Assembly: GCA_027604505.1 (NCBI GenBank)
Contig: JADIIX010000019.1
Coordinates: 1-64,000, forward strand
DNA: 64,000 bases
DNA from: Gonapodya sp. JEL0774
Taxonomy: Eukaryota > Monoblepharomycota > Monoblepharidomycetes > Monoblepharidales > Gonapodyaceae
Direction: 5' to 3'
Part shown: piece by piece, positions 12,101 to 24,132 of the stretch
Position numbering within the stretch: position 1 is the stretch's first letter
How the letters are laid out: every line of letters starts with the position of its first letter
The notes under the pieces: model-generated
Database searches by the model: none
Told to the model about the DNA's origin: nothing
Seen by the model: the letters and a program-made list of their open reading frames with translations, nothing else
Position numbers and translations under genes: made by a program

Positions 12101-12863
12101 TTCGGACAGTTTCGTCCCGGGTTGAGATGGTGCTAGCTCCACAGATCGCAGGCCCTTAGAGAGGTCTTTGAGAGAAGCGCTTGTGGCACCAGGCGACAAG
12201 TCGTGAGGCAGTCCGTTTGTCGTGCCGTTTACAGCAAGAGATAGCTTCCGGTTTGTCAACGAAGCTAACCCAGCCCCAACGAGTGTGTCCTGCTGCAATT
12301 TTTGCTTCTCCAAATCCCCTGATGGTCGAGAGCGCGGGTCCCGCTTGACCGCGGGTGGCCCAGAACCCATACCTGACGCTCCATCTGATGGTCTTGTCCG
12401 CTTGGTAATGTTTCTGACGTTGCTTTGGCTGCTTTGACCTGCGAAAGGCCCACGTCCACGCCGAGGCGCCGAATGGGTGTTATCATTTCCTGTACCGTTT
12501 GCAGACGTTGGGGTCGGTAGCGTGGTTGTGGGTAGGATTGGGAGAGCTGACGGAACGTGCTTCCCGGGGAGTTCGCTTGACGTGGACAATAAAGACGGCT
12601 TACGCTCGGAGAGGACGAGAGAAGGGTCGGGCTGGAAACCGTTGGAGCGGTAAATGTATAGTAAGAGTAACGTTGCAGTCGATGTCATCCGTTTCACCGA
12701 CCTTGAATTTAACGGGGAACAGAAACTTGACCAGTTTGCGTCGACCAACACCAGTTGTGAAAGGGGGAGCATCCCTTGGGTCTCCGGAATGATGTTCGGA
12801 CTGAACGCTCTCCTGAAGTGTGGTTTGCAACGAACCAATCAATTGGGAGAGAGAATTGGGCAT
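9165..12863 (-). CDS. SET1: SET1-like histone H3 lysine-4 methyltransferase (COMPASS)
   Basis: SET1 is the catalytic subunit of COMPASS, methylating H3K4 at active promoters. Checked exons: 12702-12863, 10135-12631, 9710-10063, one starting at 9638, then two short ones ending at TGA 9165-9167. The long second exon is low complexity, with basic, acidic and Pro/Ser-rich tracts and an internal helical segment ([13 protein letters not shown]). Exon 3 supplies the N-SET motif [12 protein letters not shown] and the SET start [19 protein letters not shown]. Then come [51 protein letters not shown] and the zinc-binding post-[11 protein letters not shown]. The start is the first ATG (12863); reading the long ORF further upstream in its own frame would need a TTG start. 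An RRM domain, common near the N-terminus of Set1, was not found, so extra 5' exons are possible. Confidence 0.88.
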
Positions 12864-13898
12864 CGGACGGCTCTCAGACCACGAAATCTTATCAATCTAT
12901 GAGTGGAGATCAACTTGCCGATGTATTTCCATTTGCATAGGATGGCTCCTCCAGGTTGGGCATGCTGAACAATTGTTTTGGACACCCAATAACGTGGAAA
13001 GAATTGAGCAAAGGGAAACAATCTCACAGTGCTCTTTTATATAACGGTCGTCCTTTTGACTCCTGTGAACATTGAGTATCCCCTGGGGTCACCTCGCAAT
13101 TGATTCTTCATCCAAAGAAACCGACCCACTCGCAAAATGCGGGTCGGAGAAAATTGCACATCATTCGATTATGAAATGTTGCTCACCTGTCCTCGGCGCT
13201 CCGCAAGCGACGTGGAGACCGCCCTTACTGGACGTGAGTCCATTCGACGCAGCATACAATTTTCTATGTGGCACACCCGTACACCTCAAGATTTCTTTCT
13301 GCAAAACATAAGAAACTCCTCGTGCGGCCTTCCGTTTCTTACAATGAGACCACGAAGGTCGTTCGTGAGGCTCTTTGCCATCAGTTGCCGCGCGAGTTTT
13401 AGGAGCTTGGAATCCCATTTAACATTCTCTTTTGCAATTTTTATTCATTACATTGTAGTGTTTTCGGCAGACACAGCCACTCGTTTTGACTGCACCTTCG
13501 GTACCCCGTGTGTTCCGTGTTGGGGAGTGGGCACATATCCCCTCCCCTCTCCAAACCCCTGCTTGCCAATCCCCATTTCCCCCAGGTGTGCACCACATTC
13601 ATTCTCTGATTATCGACTGTACTTCTCACGTCTACTTTCTCTGTCCCCGCTTTCCGCCGCCGTGCCATACCCCTCGACGCCGGCGCCAACGCGTTGCCTC
13701 CAACGGGCACACCGTCCCATTTCCATTTCGTGCGCACTCCCCGCTTCTGCTGGGGCATCCTTGTATCTAGACATCTCCCGTACGTTTCTTTCCACATTTA
13801 TCCGGTGGGAGAGAAGCCTTGCTCTGTTTGAGAGCAAACGAAAGGCAACCCACTTACTTCTTTAATTGTACCTGCTGTACTCGTTATTGCCCATAGAA
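12864..13898. other. Divergent SET1 / clathrin intergenic region
   Basis: About 1 kb lies between the SET1 start (minus) and the clathrin start (plus). It holds a TATA-like site for the minus strand (13035-13043) and a C/T-rich stretch (13540-13790) typical of a promoter or 5' leader for clathrin. A short unplaced minus-strand open stretch at about 13440-13290 has coding character (MAKSLTNDLRGLIVRNGRPH), and a good splice donor (ACAG/GTGAGC) sits at about 13190. I could not join these into a gene. Confidence 0.4.
13035..13043 (-). promoter_or_regulatory. TATA-like box upstream of SET1
   Basis: The minus strand reads TATATAAAA here, about 170 bp upstream of the SET1 ATG at 12863. Position and orientation suit a core promoter with a leader of roughly 150 nt. 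No experimental support is available. Confidence 0.35.
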
Positions 13899-16800
13899 AT
13901 GGCGGAGGTTCTGCCTATCAAGTTTCAGGTGAGTTTCGAGGGACATCCCAGAGTCCCAAGTTCATATCCCAAAGTACAAACCGCCAATTCGTGCTCTCCT
14001 CTCATCCAATATTGCCCTTTTCTCGTCAATTTTCATGAACTTACGTTTTCTGTATGTAGGAGCACCTCCAGGTGAGTCGAAGTGTCGGAAAGACTCCCCA
14101 AATTTGTCATGACGCATGTATTCAAGGATTGTGGACAATCCCAATGACATCCGTCGATGAATGAAGAGCTCATACGTGTAGTTGTGTACGGTACTGATTC
14201 TGACCATTCTTCAATTTCTCCCACTGCGAAACACCAAACCCACACACCCTTGACATTTGCTCCACGTGCCAGCTCCAATCCCTCGGGATCAACCCCGCTA
14301 ACATTGGATTCAATACTCTCACAATGGAGTCGGATCGCTTTATATGCGTTCGGGAGAAAGTGGGAGAGCAATCCCAGGTCGTGATTATCGATATGCTCAA
14401 CCCAACGGAAATAATGCGGAGGCCCATCGCCGCCGACTCCGCTATTATGAATCCTGTTAGCAAGGTCATTGCCTTAAAAGGTGAGTTGAGAGCGAAGGGG
14501 GTGAGGCAGCTTCCGTGAGGCCGCCCATCAGTTACATACTACGTTGGATTTTGAGGGAAGAGGACACCTGGGTGGTCGGAATCAGTTGAATACTAGGATT
14601 GTCTTGTGTAAATCCTCTTTGGAGGTAGATGGGGAAGTTAAGCGGCGTTGATTTGTGGCGGGTTACCCGATCACGTAGAGTGGTTGGTTGGGGCAATGCG
14701 AAGGATGATAACTGAGGGACCACGCTCTTGATGTGTTTGTGAGCACGTGGGAGCGCTGAGTAACCGACTTTGGGTCTACACAAAAGAGGAAGCGGTTTTC
14801 TGTAATGCCTTCTGACACTAAACATGTTTTCAGCCGGTCGTCAGCTTCAAATATTCAACTTGGAAATGAAGTCCAAAATAAAGTCGCATGCAATGCACGA
14901 AGACGTCGTCTACTGGAAGTGGATTACCGTCAACGCCTTGGGACTCGTTACGGAGACCTCCGTTTACCACTGGTCCGTCGAGGGGGACTCAGCCCCAATC
15001 AAAATGTTCGATCGTCACGCCAGTCTAGCAGGCAGTCAAATCATCAACTACAGAGTTAATGCGGATGAGAAGTGGTTGCTCTTGGTCGGGATTTCGGCTC
15101 AGGTGTGTTGTCGATCCCGCTGGAGGTTTAATCAGCATTAACATTGTGACCTCCCCACTCTTTTAATGCCACCGTTTCACATGTTGCTCTTATAGCAAGG
15201 TCGAGTCGTAGGAAACATGCAGCTTTACTCCAAGGAACGAGGAGTCTCGCAACCTCTCGAGGGTCATGCTGCCGGATTTGCTGAGATCAAACTGGAAGGT
15301 GCGCCGATGCCCACCAAATTGTTCACGTTCGCCGTGAGGGGTGCGGCTGGTGCCAAGGTGGGAATGTACTTCTGCCTACAAAAATCATCAAGTATTAACG
15401 GATCAATTTGATCAAAAGCTCCACATCGTTGAGATTGATCATGCCGAACAAAATCCTGTCTTTCAAAAGCGTGCAGTGGACGTCTTCTTCCCCCCCGAAG
15501 CGGTCAACGATTTCCCTGTTGCGATGCAAATATCTAAAAAGTACGACATAATCTACCTCGTCACAAAGTACGGGTTCATCCACCTCTACGACCTTGAGAC
15601 GGGCACCTGCATCTACATGAACAGGATATCTGGGGACACCATCTTTGTTACAGCGGACCTTGATGCCACAAGTGGGTTGATTGGGGTGAACAGGAAGGGA
15701 CAGGTGAGCACAGATTCGACGGTGTCACGGCCAATGTGAAAGCTCAACGCTCTTGCTTTAGGTCCTCTCCGTCTCTGTTGATGAGAACAGTATTGTACCA
15801 TTTGTCATGAACAATCTGAGCAATCGTGATCTGGCTTTCCGTCTCGCTGCCCGGAACAGCCTCCCTGGTGCGGATGATATATTCCGAGCGCGCTTCCAAG
15901 AATTATTTGGGATGGGCAACTTTAATGAGGCGGCAAAGGTGGCTGCGCAATCACCAAGAGTGTGTTGGGCTTCATTTTGCGTTCTTGTAGATTAGAGCGG
16001 CTTATCCGTTGCACTCCCAGGGCATACTCCGTACCGCAGAGACCATTGAACGCTTCAAAGCAGTACCCGTCCCGCCTGGTCAAATGTCGCCAATCCTGTC
16101 TTACTTCGGTATTCTTCTTGAGAAGGGCCAACTCAACAAGTACGAATCTCTCGAACTTGCCCGGCCAGTTCTCGTCCAGGGCCGCAAGCAGCTGCTCGAG
16201 AAGTGGTTGAAGGAGGACAAACTCGAGTGCAGTGAGGAGTTGGGAGATATGGTTAAGGCGTATGATGTCACACTAGCGTTATCTGTGTACTTGAGGGCAA
16301 ACATTCCGAACAAGGTGAGTCGATTGGTGCTTGGCTGGGACGATCAAGCACAATGAATGCTTCGTACGTGCTCCTTCAGGTTATTGCTTGCTTCGCCGAA
16401 ACCCAGCAGTACGACAAGATTATCTTGTACGCAAAGAAGGTCAACTACACCCCCGACTACATTTACCTCCTTCAGTACATCCTTCGTCTTGACCCAGACA
16501 AAGGAACTGAGTTTGCGCAGAAGCTTGTCAACGACGAATCTGGCTCTCTCGTTAACCTCGAACAAGTTGTTGATGTCTTCTCCCAGCTCAACATGGTCCA
16601 ACAATGTACTTCATTCCTGCTCGATGCCCTCAAGGACAACCGTGCTGACCAGGGTCCACTGCAGACTCGCTTGCTAGAGATGAATTTGGCTCATGCACCA
16701 CAGGTGGCGGACGCAATACTGGGCAATCAAATGTTCACACACTATGACCGGGCTCACATCGCTCAGCTGTGTGAGAAAGCCGGATTGTTCCAGAGGGCTC

Positions 16801-19800
16801 TGGAGCATTATACAGACATTTATGACATAAAAAGGACAATCGTGCACACACAGCTTCTGAACCCCGAGGTAAAGTGATGATATTCCTCTTGAAGTATGCA
16901 CTCCACATTAACTCCACATTAATTCGTTTCTGTATCAAAGTGGACAGTCAACTTTTTTGGTCACTTGTCCGTGGAGCAATCTCTTGAGTGTCTCAAGGAA
17001 ATGCTTACAAGCAATATGAGACAGAATCTGCAGATTGTTGTGCAAGTGGCGACGAAGTACTCCGAGCAACTCGGAGCGAAGCAGCTGATTCAGTTATTTG
17101 AGTCCTTCAAAAGCTTCGAGGGTAAGGCCGCCTGACTATTTCCTTTTTTTCTCTGTGTTCTGTTGTAATTATTTCGGTCGGCAGGCCTGTACTATTACCT
17201 AGGTTCAGTCGTTAACTTTAGCACGGACCAGGAAGTGCATTTTAAGTACATTCAGGCTGCATGTCGGACCGGTCAGCTCAAGGAAGTGGAAAGAATCGTC
17301 CGGGAGAGCAACTACTATGATGCGGAAAAAGTCAAAAACTTTTTGAAGGTGGGCTCTCGGTTCTTCTATTTAACAGTGATTGTCCTTCGTGAACTTCCTC
17401 AAATGTTGTCAGGAGGCCAAGCTCACAGACCAGTTACCGTTGATTATTGTCTGCGACAGATTTGGTTTCGTTCATGATCTGGTGCTATACCTTTACCAGA
17501 ACGAGCTCTCCAAGTACATTGAGATTTATGTTCAGAAAGTCAACCCAGCTAGGACGCCTGCCGTCATTGGTGCGCTTCTCGATGTCGACTGTCCCGAGGT
17601 CCAGATAAAGGAGCTCATCGCTTCTGTACGCGGCATCATTCCCGTGGACGAGTTGGTGGCTGAGGTGGAGAAACGCAACAGGCTAAAATTGCTACTTCCT
17701 TGGCTCGAGAGCAAGGTGAAGGAAGGCTCTCAGGACGTCAATGTTTACAATGCCATCGCAAAGATCTATATTGATAGCAACAACAATCCAGAGGGATTTC
17801 TAAAGGACAACAAGGTTTGTTCATTTAGATTTGAGAAATTCATGTTGCCATCCGCTCATATTTGTCTTTCAGATGTACGACCCGCGGGTTGTCGGCAAGT
17901 ATTGTGAAAAGAGAGATCCTTACCTTGCCTTCATTGCCTATGAGAGAGGTCTCTGCGATGCTGAGCTCATACAAATCACCAATGACAACTCCATGTTCAA
18001 GCACCAGGCCCGTTACTTGGTCAAACGGCGAAGTCCTGAGCTTTGGAACTCAGTGTTGAACAATGAGAACCCGTACAAGAGGCAAATTGTCGACCAGGTT
18101 GTCGGGACCGCTCTCCCGGAAACTCAAGACCCAGAGGATGTTTCAATTACCGTAAAAGCCTTCATGGCTGCCGATTTGCCAAACGAGCTCATTGAACTTT
18201 TGGAAAAGCTGGTGCTCGAAAATTCGGCATTTAGCGACAACCGTAATCTGCAGAATCTGTTGATTTTGACAGCAATTAGAGTATGTCAAGATTTTTCTGT
18301 GGGGTTTTAACCAATGATTGCTTTTCTGACACCTACCACGTCAGGCTGACACCACCCGGGTCATGGACTATGTGGTTAGATTGAACAACTATGACGCTCC
18401 AGACATTGCTGGTATTGCAATTACGAACGGTCTTTTCGAAGAGGCCTTCGCAATATACAAGAAGTACGATCAACATCTTGACGCAGTCAAGGTGCTCATT
18501 GAGAACCTCGACCACGTCGACCGTGCGTATGAGTATGCGGAAAAGGTGGACAAATCCGATGTGTGGAGTCGTCTTGCGAAAGCGCAACTGGACCATTCCC
18601 GCGTGAAGGACGCTATCGACTCATACATCAAAGCAGACGACCCCCTCAACTTTAACGAGGTCATTGCTGTCGCAGAACGGGAGAACAAATTTGATGACCT
18701 CGTTCGCTTCCTCCTCATGGCTCGTAAGAAGTCGAGGGAGGCTTCCATCGAAAGCGAGCTTCTCTTTGCATACGCGAAGACGAACCGTCTCGCTGAACTC
18801 GAAGAGTTTATCTCCACTCCGAACATTGCGCAGGTATGTAGTCACCATTGGGTTGCTACAGAATTGTGCTTTTGTTGAGCGCCTATATTCAAAAAGATCG
18901 GCAACGTTGGAGATCGTTGTTTCGATGCCAAACTCTTCCAGGCCGCGAAAATTCTATTCAGTAATGTCAGCAACTGGGCCAGACTGGCTACCACTCTCGT
19001 ATACCTCGGAGAATATCAGAACGCGGTTGACTGTGCCAGGAAAGCCAGCAGTACCAAGTGAGTTCCTCGACTTTTGAATATACTTATCCCTTTCTGAACC
19101 GTGTTGATCGGGGGACAGGGTTTGGAAAGAAGTGAATGCCGCGTGTGTAGAAGCCAGAGAATTCCGCTTGGCGCAGATTTGTGGTCTCAATCTTATCATA
19201 CATGCTGAAGAACTCACGGTAAGTTCACCTGTCTATTTCAGGTATGACTCAATCGAAACAACGCCAATATCTTTCATGTAGGAATTGATTCGACAATACG
19301 AGAAGGGTGGTTACTTCGAGGAGTTGATGTCTTTGCTCGAAGCCGGCCTCGGCCTCGAGAGGGCACATATGGGAATGTTCACCGAACTTGCTATTCTCTA
19401 CTCCAAGTACAAGCCCGAAAAGCTTATGGACCACCTGAAGCTTTATTGGAGCCGCATTAATATTCCTAAGGTCATTCGCGCTTGCGAGGCGACGCACTTA
19501 TGGCCTGAACTCGTGTTCCTTTACACCCACTATGATGAATATGACAACGCAGCTTTGACCATGATGGCGCACTCAGCTATTGCCTGGGAGCATGGGCCCT
19601 TCAAAGATGTTGTTGTTAAGGTCGCGAACCTGGAGATTTACTACAAGGTTTCTTGCCGAGCGATTGTTGTAGTCTCCCCAGCCTTGCTCAGTATTTCCGC
19701 CTTTAGGCCCTGCAATTCTATCTGAACGAGCAACCGTTGCAAATCAACGACCTCCTCGTTGTACTCACTCCCCGCATTGATCATTCCCGGGTTGTCTCGA

Positions 19801-20838
19801 TGTTCCAAAAGAACGGTCACCTCCCGCTCATCAAGCAATACCTCATTGCGGTACAGCAAGTGCGCGAGATTATTAAGACAAGTCTTTGCGCCTTGCGTTA
19901 AAGTAACACCTACTGTCCTCTTTGCAGGCGAACAACAGTGCCGTGAATGCTGCGTACAACGACCTGTTGATTGAAGAAGAGGATTATAAGTCCCTCCGTG
20001 ACTCCATTGACCACTTCGAGAACTTTGACAATGTTGCACTTGCAATTCGGCTAGAGAAGCACGAATTGCTTGAATTCCGCAGAATATCCGCGCATTTGTA
20101 CAAGGTTCGTCGTTCTGCTATTGCGGATATTCCCCGCACCTCATTCTTCCACCGTCACTTTTAATAGAAAAACAAGAGGTGGAGACAGTCTATGGCACTG
20201 TCGAAGCAGGACAAGCTATACAAGGATGCTATGGAGACTGCATCGGAGTCGCGAGACACGGAAATTGCAGAAGAATTGCTGGCGTACTTTGTGGAGAACA
20301 AAAACTACGATTGCTTCGCTGCAGCTCTCTACACTTGTTATGTAAGTGAAGCCTTCATCTGCGAGTACTGGTTACCATATGAGAGCCTGATTCGTGTATA
20401 CAGGACCTTCTCCGCCCAGACGTCGTGATGGAAATAGCCTGGCGAAACAGGATTTTCGACTTCGCATTCCCCTACCTCATACAAACTATCCGTGAATATA
20501 TGTCCAAGGTTTGTAACGATGATGCGAAGCTACTGCGCACAATTTTAACGATTTTGAGATTGTTAGGTTGACACGTTGGAGAAAGCTAACTCCGACCGAA
20601 ACCAAAAGGAGGAACAGAAGGAAAAGCAGGAGTCTATCGTTCCTATGAATGCTCCCCTGATGCTCACAGTGAGTGCAAGTGCGATTGTCATTCATGTTTG
20701 TGAAATAGCTCTCAGATGACTTCTGATACAAAGTATGGTCCTTCCGCGGGAATGCCACCAATGCCGATGGGTGGAGTTCCGGGAATGGGGGGAGTTCCTC
20801 CTTACCAGCCGAATGGATACGGTGGTATGGGTTTCTAG
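13899..20838 (+). CDS. CHC1: Clathrin heavy chain
   Basis: Clathrin heavy chain forms triskelion cages on vesicles of the trans-Golgi and plasma membrane. The gene has many exons covering the complete protein, about 1,690 aa, the usual length. The start is [10 protein letters not shown] at 13899. A 12-nt microexon (14060-14071, EHLQ) and exon 14273-14480 ([14 protein letters not shown]) complete the start of the beta-propeller; further checked exons are 14834-15102, 15196-15357, 15419-15703 and 15762-15959. The propeller ends near [14 protein letters not shown], followed by the alpha-solenoid of CHCR repeats ([28 protein letters not shown]-like text, [26 protein letters not shown]). The end has the trimerisation region and a Gly/Pro/Met-rich tail finishing YGGMGF before TAG at 20836-20838. 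Introns are mostly 60-100 nt; introns 2 and 3 are longer (201 and 353 nt). Confidence 0.95.
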
Positions 20839-20955
20839 TCATATTAGTTTCCACATGCGACTGTACAAATCTGAAGGAAAGCTATATCAAGGTCTTCCAG
20901 CCCGGAGGATCCTGGGTGGTGACCACTGCTCAACACACATTGAGGACAAACCAGA

Positions 20956-21991
20956 ATGGCAACTCATAGGGACCCCATCTTCATAGACAGTAAGCTCATT
21001 TCTTGTATCTGAGCCAGAGAGATGCCACTCAATCCCTGTGTTTTCTTCCATCATTACTGGCTTGGTTCATTCGCTGAAACTACAACTTGGACAATACTAA
21101 CGATTCACGAATCCTCGCGCTCGTTCCATCTGATAAAGAAATCTACGTGGAACCCAGTCCGCTTTCCTCGTCTATTCCGGAAGTGAAGGAAATAGGGGCA
21201 TCTTCAGCTGCCTTGGAGACTGCGTCCTTCTTCTTGGGTTCACACTGCAAAGATGTTAACGAGGACTTCATGCTATGCAAGAGTGAAAGCACGGATCCGA
21301 GGCACTGTTTGAAGGAAGGTCGGAGGGTCACACGCTGTGCGCAGAGCTTGTGAGTGATCCTTAACATGGACTGATGCGAACAACACAACCAAGAAGTGAG
21401 GAGCAAAGTCTCTGTTCCGCGGTTCTGTGCGACTTGAGAACACACGGACTCAGTTCCAATATGATCGCTGTATGACATGTCACTCTTTCGAGCGCGAACC
21501 GAAGTGCCTTCCTCTGGAGCTTAAACTGGACCGCTACATCCAATTCCGAATGTCGGGGGGTGATTGGAATCATGTTCGTTAACGGTTTATGTACCGTGGA
21601 GAACATTCGTATCCAAGTTCTTGGAACGACTCTCCGTTTCCACCAATCGCCTAAGATCCCGCACGAATTCACGGTGACTCAAACTATTGCTCTAAATCCT
21701 GCTTTTTTCAGGATTCGCAAACTGAAGGCAAACTGTGAATCTGAGTGGAAAACTTACTACGATGCATATGATTGGCACAATCACATGTACCAAAAAGTCA
21801 GAAGGGAAGAAAAGGCTTTCAACGACTGTGTCTTCTCCAAATTGGTAAGCGTACGGTGTTGGTTATTGATTTACCACGAGCGTGCTTATAAGTAACGGGG
21901 AAATGGTTTCCAGGGTATTGAGAAGGTTGTAACTGGCACTCCCGAGGGGACAACACCAATCCACCTTAGAACCAAACAGATGCTGAAATAA
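20956..21991 (+). CDS. NDUFA8: NADH:ubiquinone oxidoreductase subunit NDUFA8 (CHCH protein)
   Basis: NDUFA8 is a twin CX9C accessory subunit of complex I on the intermembrane-space face. Its fungal relative is the 20.8-kDa subunit of Neurospora. Four exons join in frame to 151 aa: 20956-20989, 21139-21349, 21712-21844 and 21914-21991. It starts MATHRDPIFID and carries PEVKEIGASSAALETASFFLG, the first CHCH motifs (HCKDVNEDFMLC, HCLKEGRRVTRC), the second CHCH region, and a C-terminus close to fungal homologues (GTPEGTTPIHLRTKQMLK). Oddly, the second CHCH has only the outer cysteines: CX9A then VX9C. Intron 2 is 362 nt, long for this window. The gene begins 117 bp after the clathrin stop on the same strand. 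Confidence 0.92.
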
Positions 21992-22042
21992 ATTTTGTAC
22001 AAAATTTTTTGTGGGGGTGGGAGCCCATATAATTTCTCCAGA

Positions 22043-23284
22043 CTAGTCATGATCCTTGACTTTCACTCTGTTGGGTAGTGGTTCCATGAAATGACCATTC
22101 GGGTCCTCTCTCTTCAGCCTGGTAAACAGTGGCTCAACAGAGACTGTATTACTCCGCTTTTCTCCACGATTCATAATTTTTGGCTCCTGAATGAGGGGCA
22201 CACCGCCGTTAAATGTTGCCCCAGCGTCTTGTGATCTGCGTGTGATTTTTGTAGGTTTTGGAGGGGACCCAGAACAAACTGCAGTAACATCTAGACTGAC
22301 AACTCGACGGGGTGTAGGGGACGGTGGACGAGACAACGAAATTGATTGGGGATCTGGGGAAGCTGGTACAGAGAAGATATTCGCTTCAGCGCTTTTAATG
22401 GGTGGTTCTGGTCCACGCTTGGGTAATGGTGGAGGCGCATTCGAGTCTGCTTGAGTGGAAGATCGCAGATTTTGGGTCGTGTTTGTGTCAGAATGCTTTG
22501 GTTGACCTCCTATCACCGCTTTGATGAACTTGATCGCTCCCGTTCCTGCCGTTGACGGAAGTGCCACGGGCGACGAAACTCGAGAAGCAAACTGTCCTCC
22601 GATGGACCCCGAAGGTACCCCGCGGTGCACCACCGGTCGAAATCGATCCTCATCCCGTACACTTCGCTCGAATTCTTCCCATTCTCCGTCGCTGGAGTTC
22701 CCACGACCGTTGCTGCGTCGTCCGTTCGCAAGGATATTCGAACGATGAGATGTATTGTTAGCCGTAGAGGAGCGCTTGCGAATGGACACCCGGCGTGCAT
22801 CAAAGAAGCCCAGAAACACGCGGGAATAGAGAGCAGGTTTCTCTCGTTGTGAGCTCGGAGGAACTTCTACCGGAGACACAGCGTCTTGAGAGGCAGGTAG
22901 AATTGACATAGATCTGCCAGATGGCTGGGAGGGATTGAGATCTGAAGTGGAAGACGGTGGAGCGTTGAGGGGAGTGTGAGGGCGATGTGTTCGCCCACGA
23001 AGCACGCGGCGGAAAGGCTTGCGGAAATTGGAGGAAGACGATTTGGATGAGGAACGGCGCGAATGTTTGACAGATGATGCGGGTGCAGGATTCGAGGTGG
23101 CTTCAGGTGGTGTCGGCCAAGACCCAGGCGCTGCATAACACACAAGCACGATACATGTAAGCAACAGAAGTTTTCTTTTGGATCTGGCTCTACGCTACTC
23201 ACCAAGAGAAAAAAGATGCCCACTGGCCCTCAGCCTCGCTGCCGAAGCAAGCGGACCAACACTTCGTTGCCGGGCAAGTTCCAT
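22043..23284 (-). CDS. Uncharacterised Pro/Ser-rich protein
   Basis: I do not recognise a family. Two exons join in frame: the upstream one ends ARLRASGHLFSL at a consensus donor (CTTG/GTGAGT, about 23204). The next begins after TTATGCAG with APGSWPTPPE and runs to TAG at 22043-22045. The product is about 385 aa from the ATG at 23284. It is rich in Pro, Ser, Arg and Lys, with short basic runs (RKPFRRVLRGR, ARRVSIRKRS) and proline motifs (PPPLPKRGPEPP) that could bind SH3 or WW domains. No membrane segment is evident. The frame stays open upstream of 23284 with many prolines but no ATG, so the true start may lie upstream through another exon. Confidence 0.55.
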
Positions 23285-23605
23285 GATTTGAAACGATGTC
23301 TCTTCCGGGGAGGTTCCCAGGTCGGTTGAGAATGATAGTGCAGCCTTTGAGGCAGCAGAAACTGCAGCCGCGAGGAGGGGAAGCTGTGCTTCTTCTGATG
23401 GAGGGTGGGCCGGGGTCGAGTACGAGCGAAGGCGGGGAGCGGTGTGACGGACCGGAGGTGGAGGTGACGCCGGGGGAGGAAGAACCACGTGTGTGGAACT
23501 AAGAGAAGGAGCTGGGATCGAGGTGCGAATGAAATGGAGAAGAAAGCGCAGAACAGGATAGAGTGAACTCTGTAGAAAGGTGGATCTTCCTGTGAATTTA
23601 GTTGA

Positions 23606-24132
23606 TCACGACGGATTCCGTGATCTCACCGATCCTTCCCTGCCATCCATCGCCTTTTCGGCCCATTTGATGGCCTCCCCCACACTCCAATGTATCCAAA
23701 TAATTCCTGCCAGTCCCAACTCTTTTGCTTCTCCCGACGCTAGGGCTGGTTCTGCATACTGATCAAACACCGGTACAAGGATTCGACGGGTGAAAATCAC
23801 AGCGAAAGTTGGATGAAACGGGAGGAGGAGAAGGTAGACAAGTTTTAGGGTTGGATAAAATGGAATCCTGGGATCGAGAATTGTGTGAGAATTGAATATG
23901 GAAATCACCACATTGCCATGACTTCCACTTGTCTGAAAACAAAATCATGGGCGCAATCGACCTCTGAGAGTGTCATTAAGACCCACCAAAACAGGAACAC
24001 TTCCACGGTCCGTTCCACTACCAATAAGATACCTATACAGGTCCAGTAAGCGACGAGATTGGCAGATGCGGAGGAGTCCGGACGTCGACGGAGGTGACGA
24101 AGAGACTTGATTGCAGCGCAAGTAAATTTCAT
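23606..24132 (-). CDS. REEP/Yop1 (TB2/DP1/HVA22) family membrane-shaping protein
   Basis: Proteins of this family insert hydrophobic hairpins in the ER and stabilise tubule curvature. Two exons, 23987-24132 and 23606-23867, join in frame to 135 aa. The joined sequence shows the family signature: a hydrophobic run (VAYWTCIGILLVVERTVEVF) followed by LFWIPFYPTLKLVYLLLLPF and RRILVPVFDQY. The C-terminal helix is amphipathic (AIKWAEKAMDGR), as in family members. The N-terminus is short: the first hairpin is only partly represented and begins within CAAIKSLRHL, so an upstream exon could be missing. Without a tree I do not choose between the REEP1-4 and REEP5/Yop1 types. Confidence 0.8.

Noticed and set aside
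9998-12838. A single 946-codon minus-strand reading frame as the SET1 start
   Set aside because: Its first codon is TTG. An ATG at 12863 joined by a 70-nt GT-AG intron enters the same frame, and the 3' end of that frame runs past a splice donor into non-homologous text.
15960-16020. Extra clathrin exon in the 61-nt gap before GILRT
   Set aside because: Joining 15959 to 16021 gives AAQSPRGILRT, matching the family without any insertion, so the gap is an intron.
21361-21672. Minus-strand 103-codon open frame inside NDUFA8 intron 2
   Set aside because: No known motif, no good start context, and it lies wholly inside a well-supported intron.
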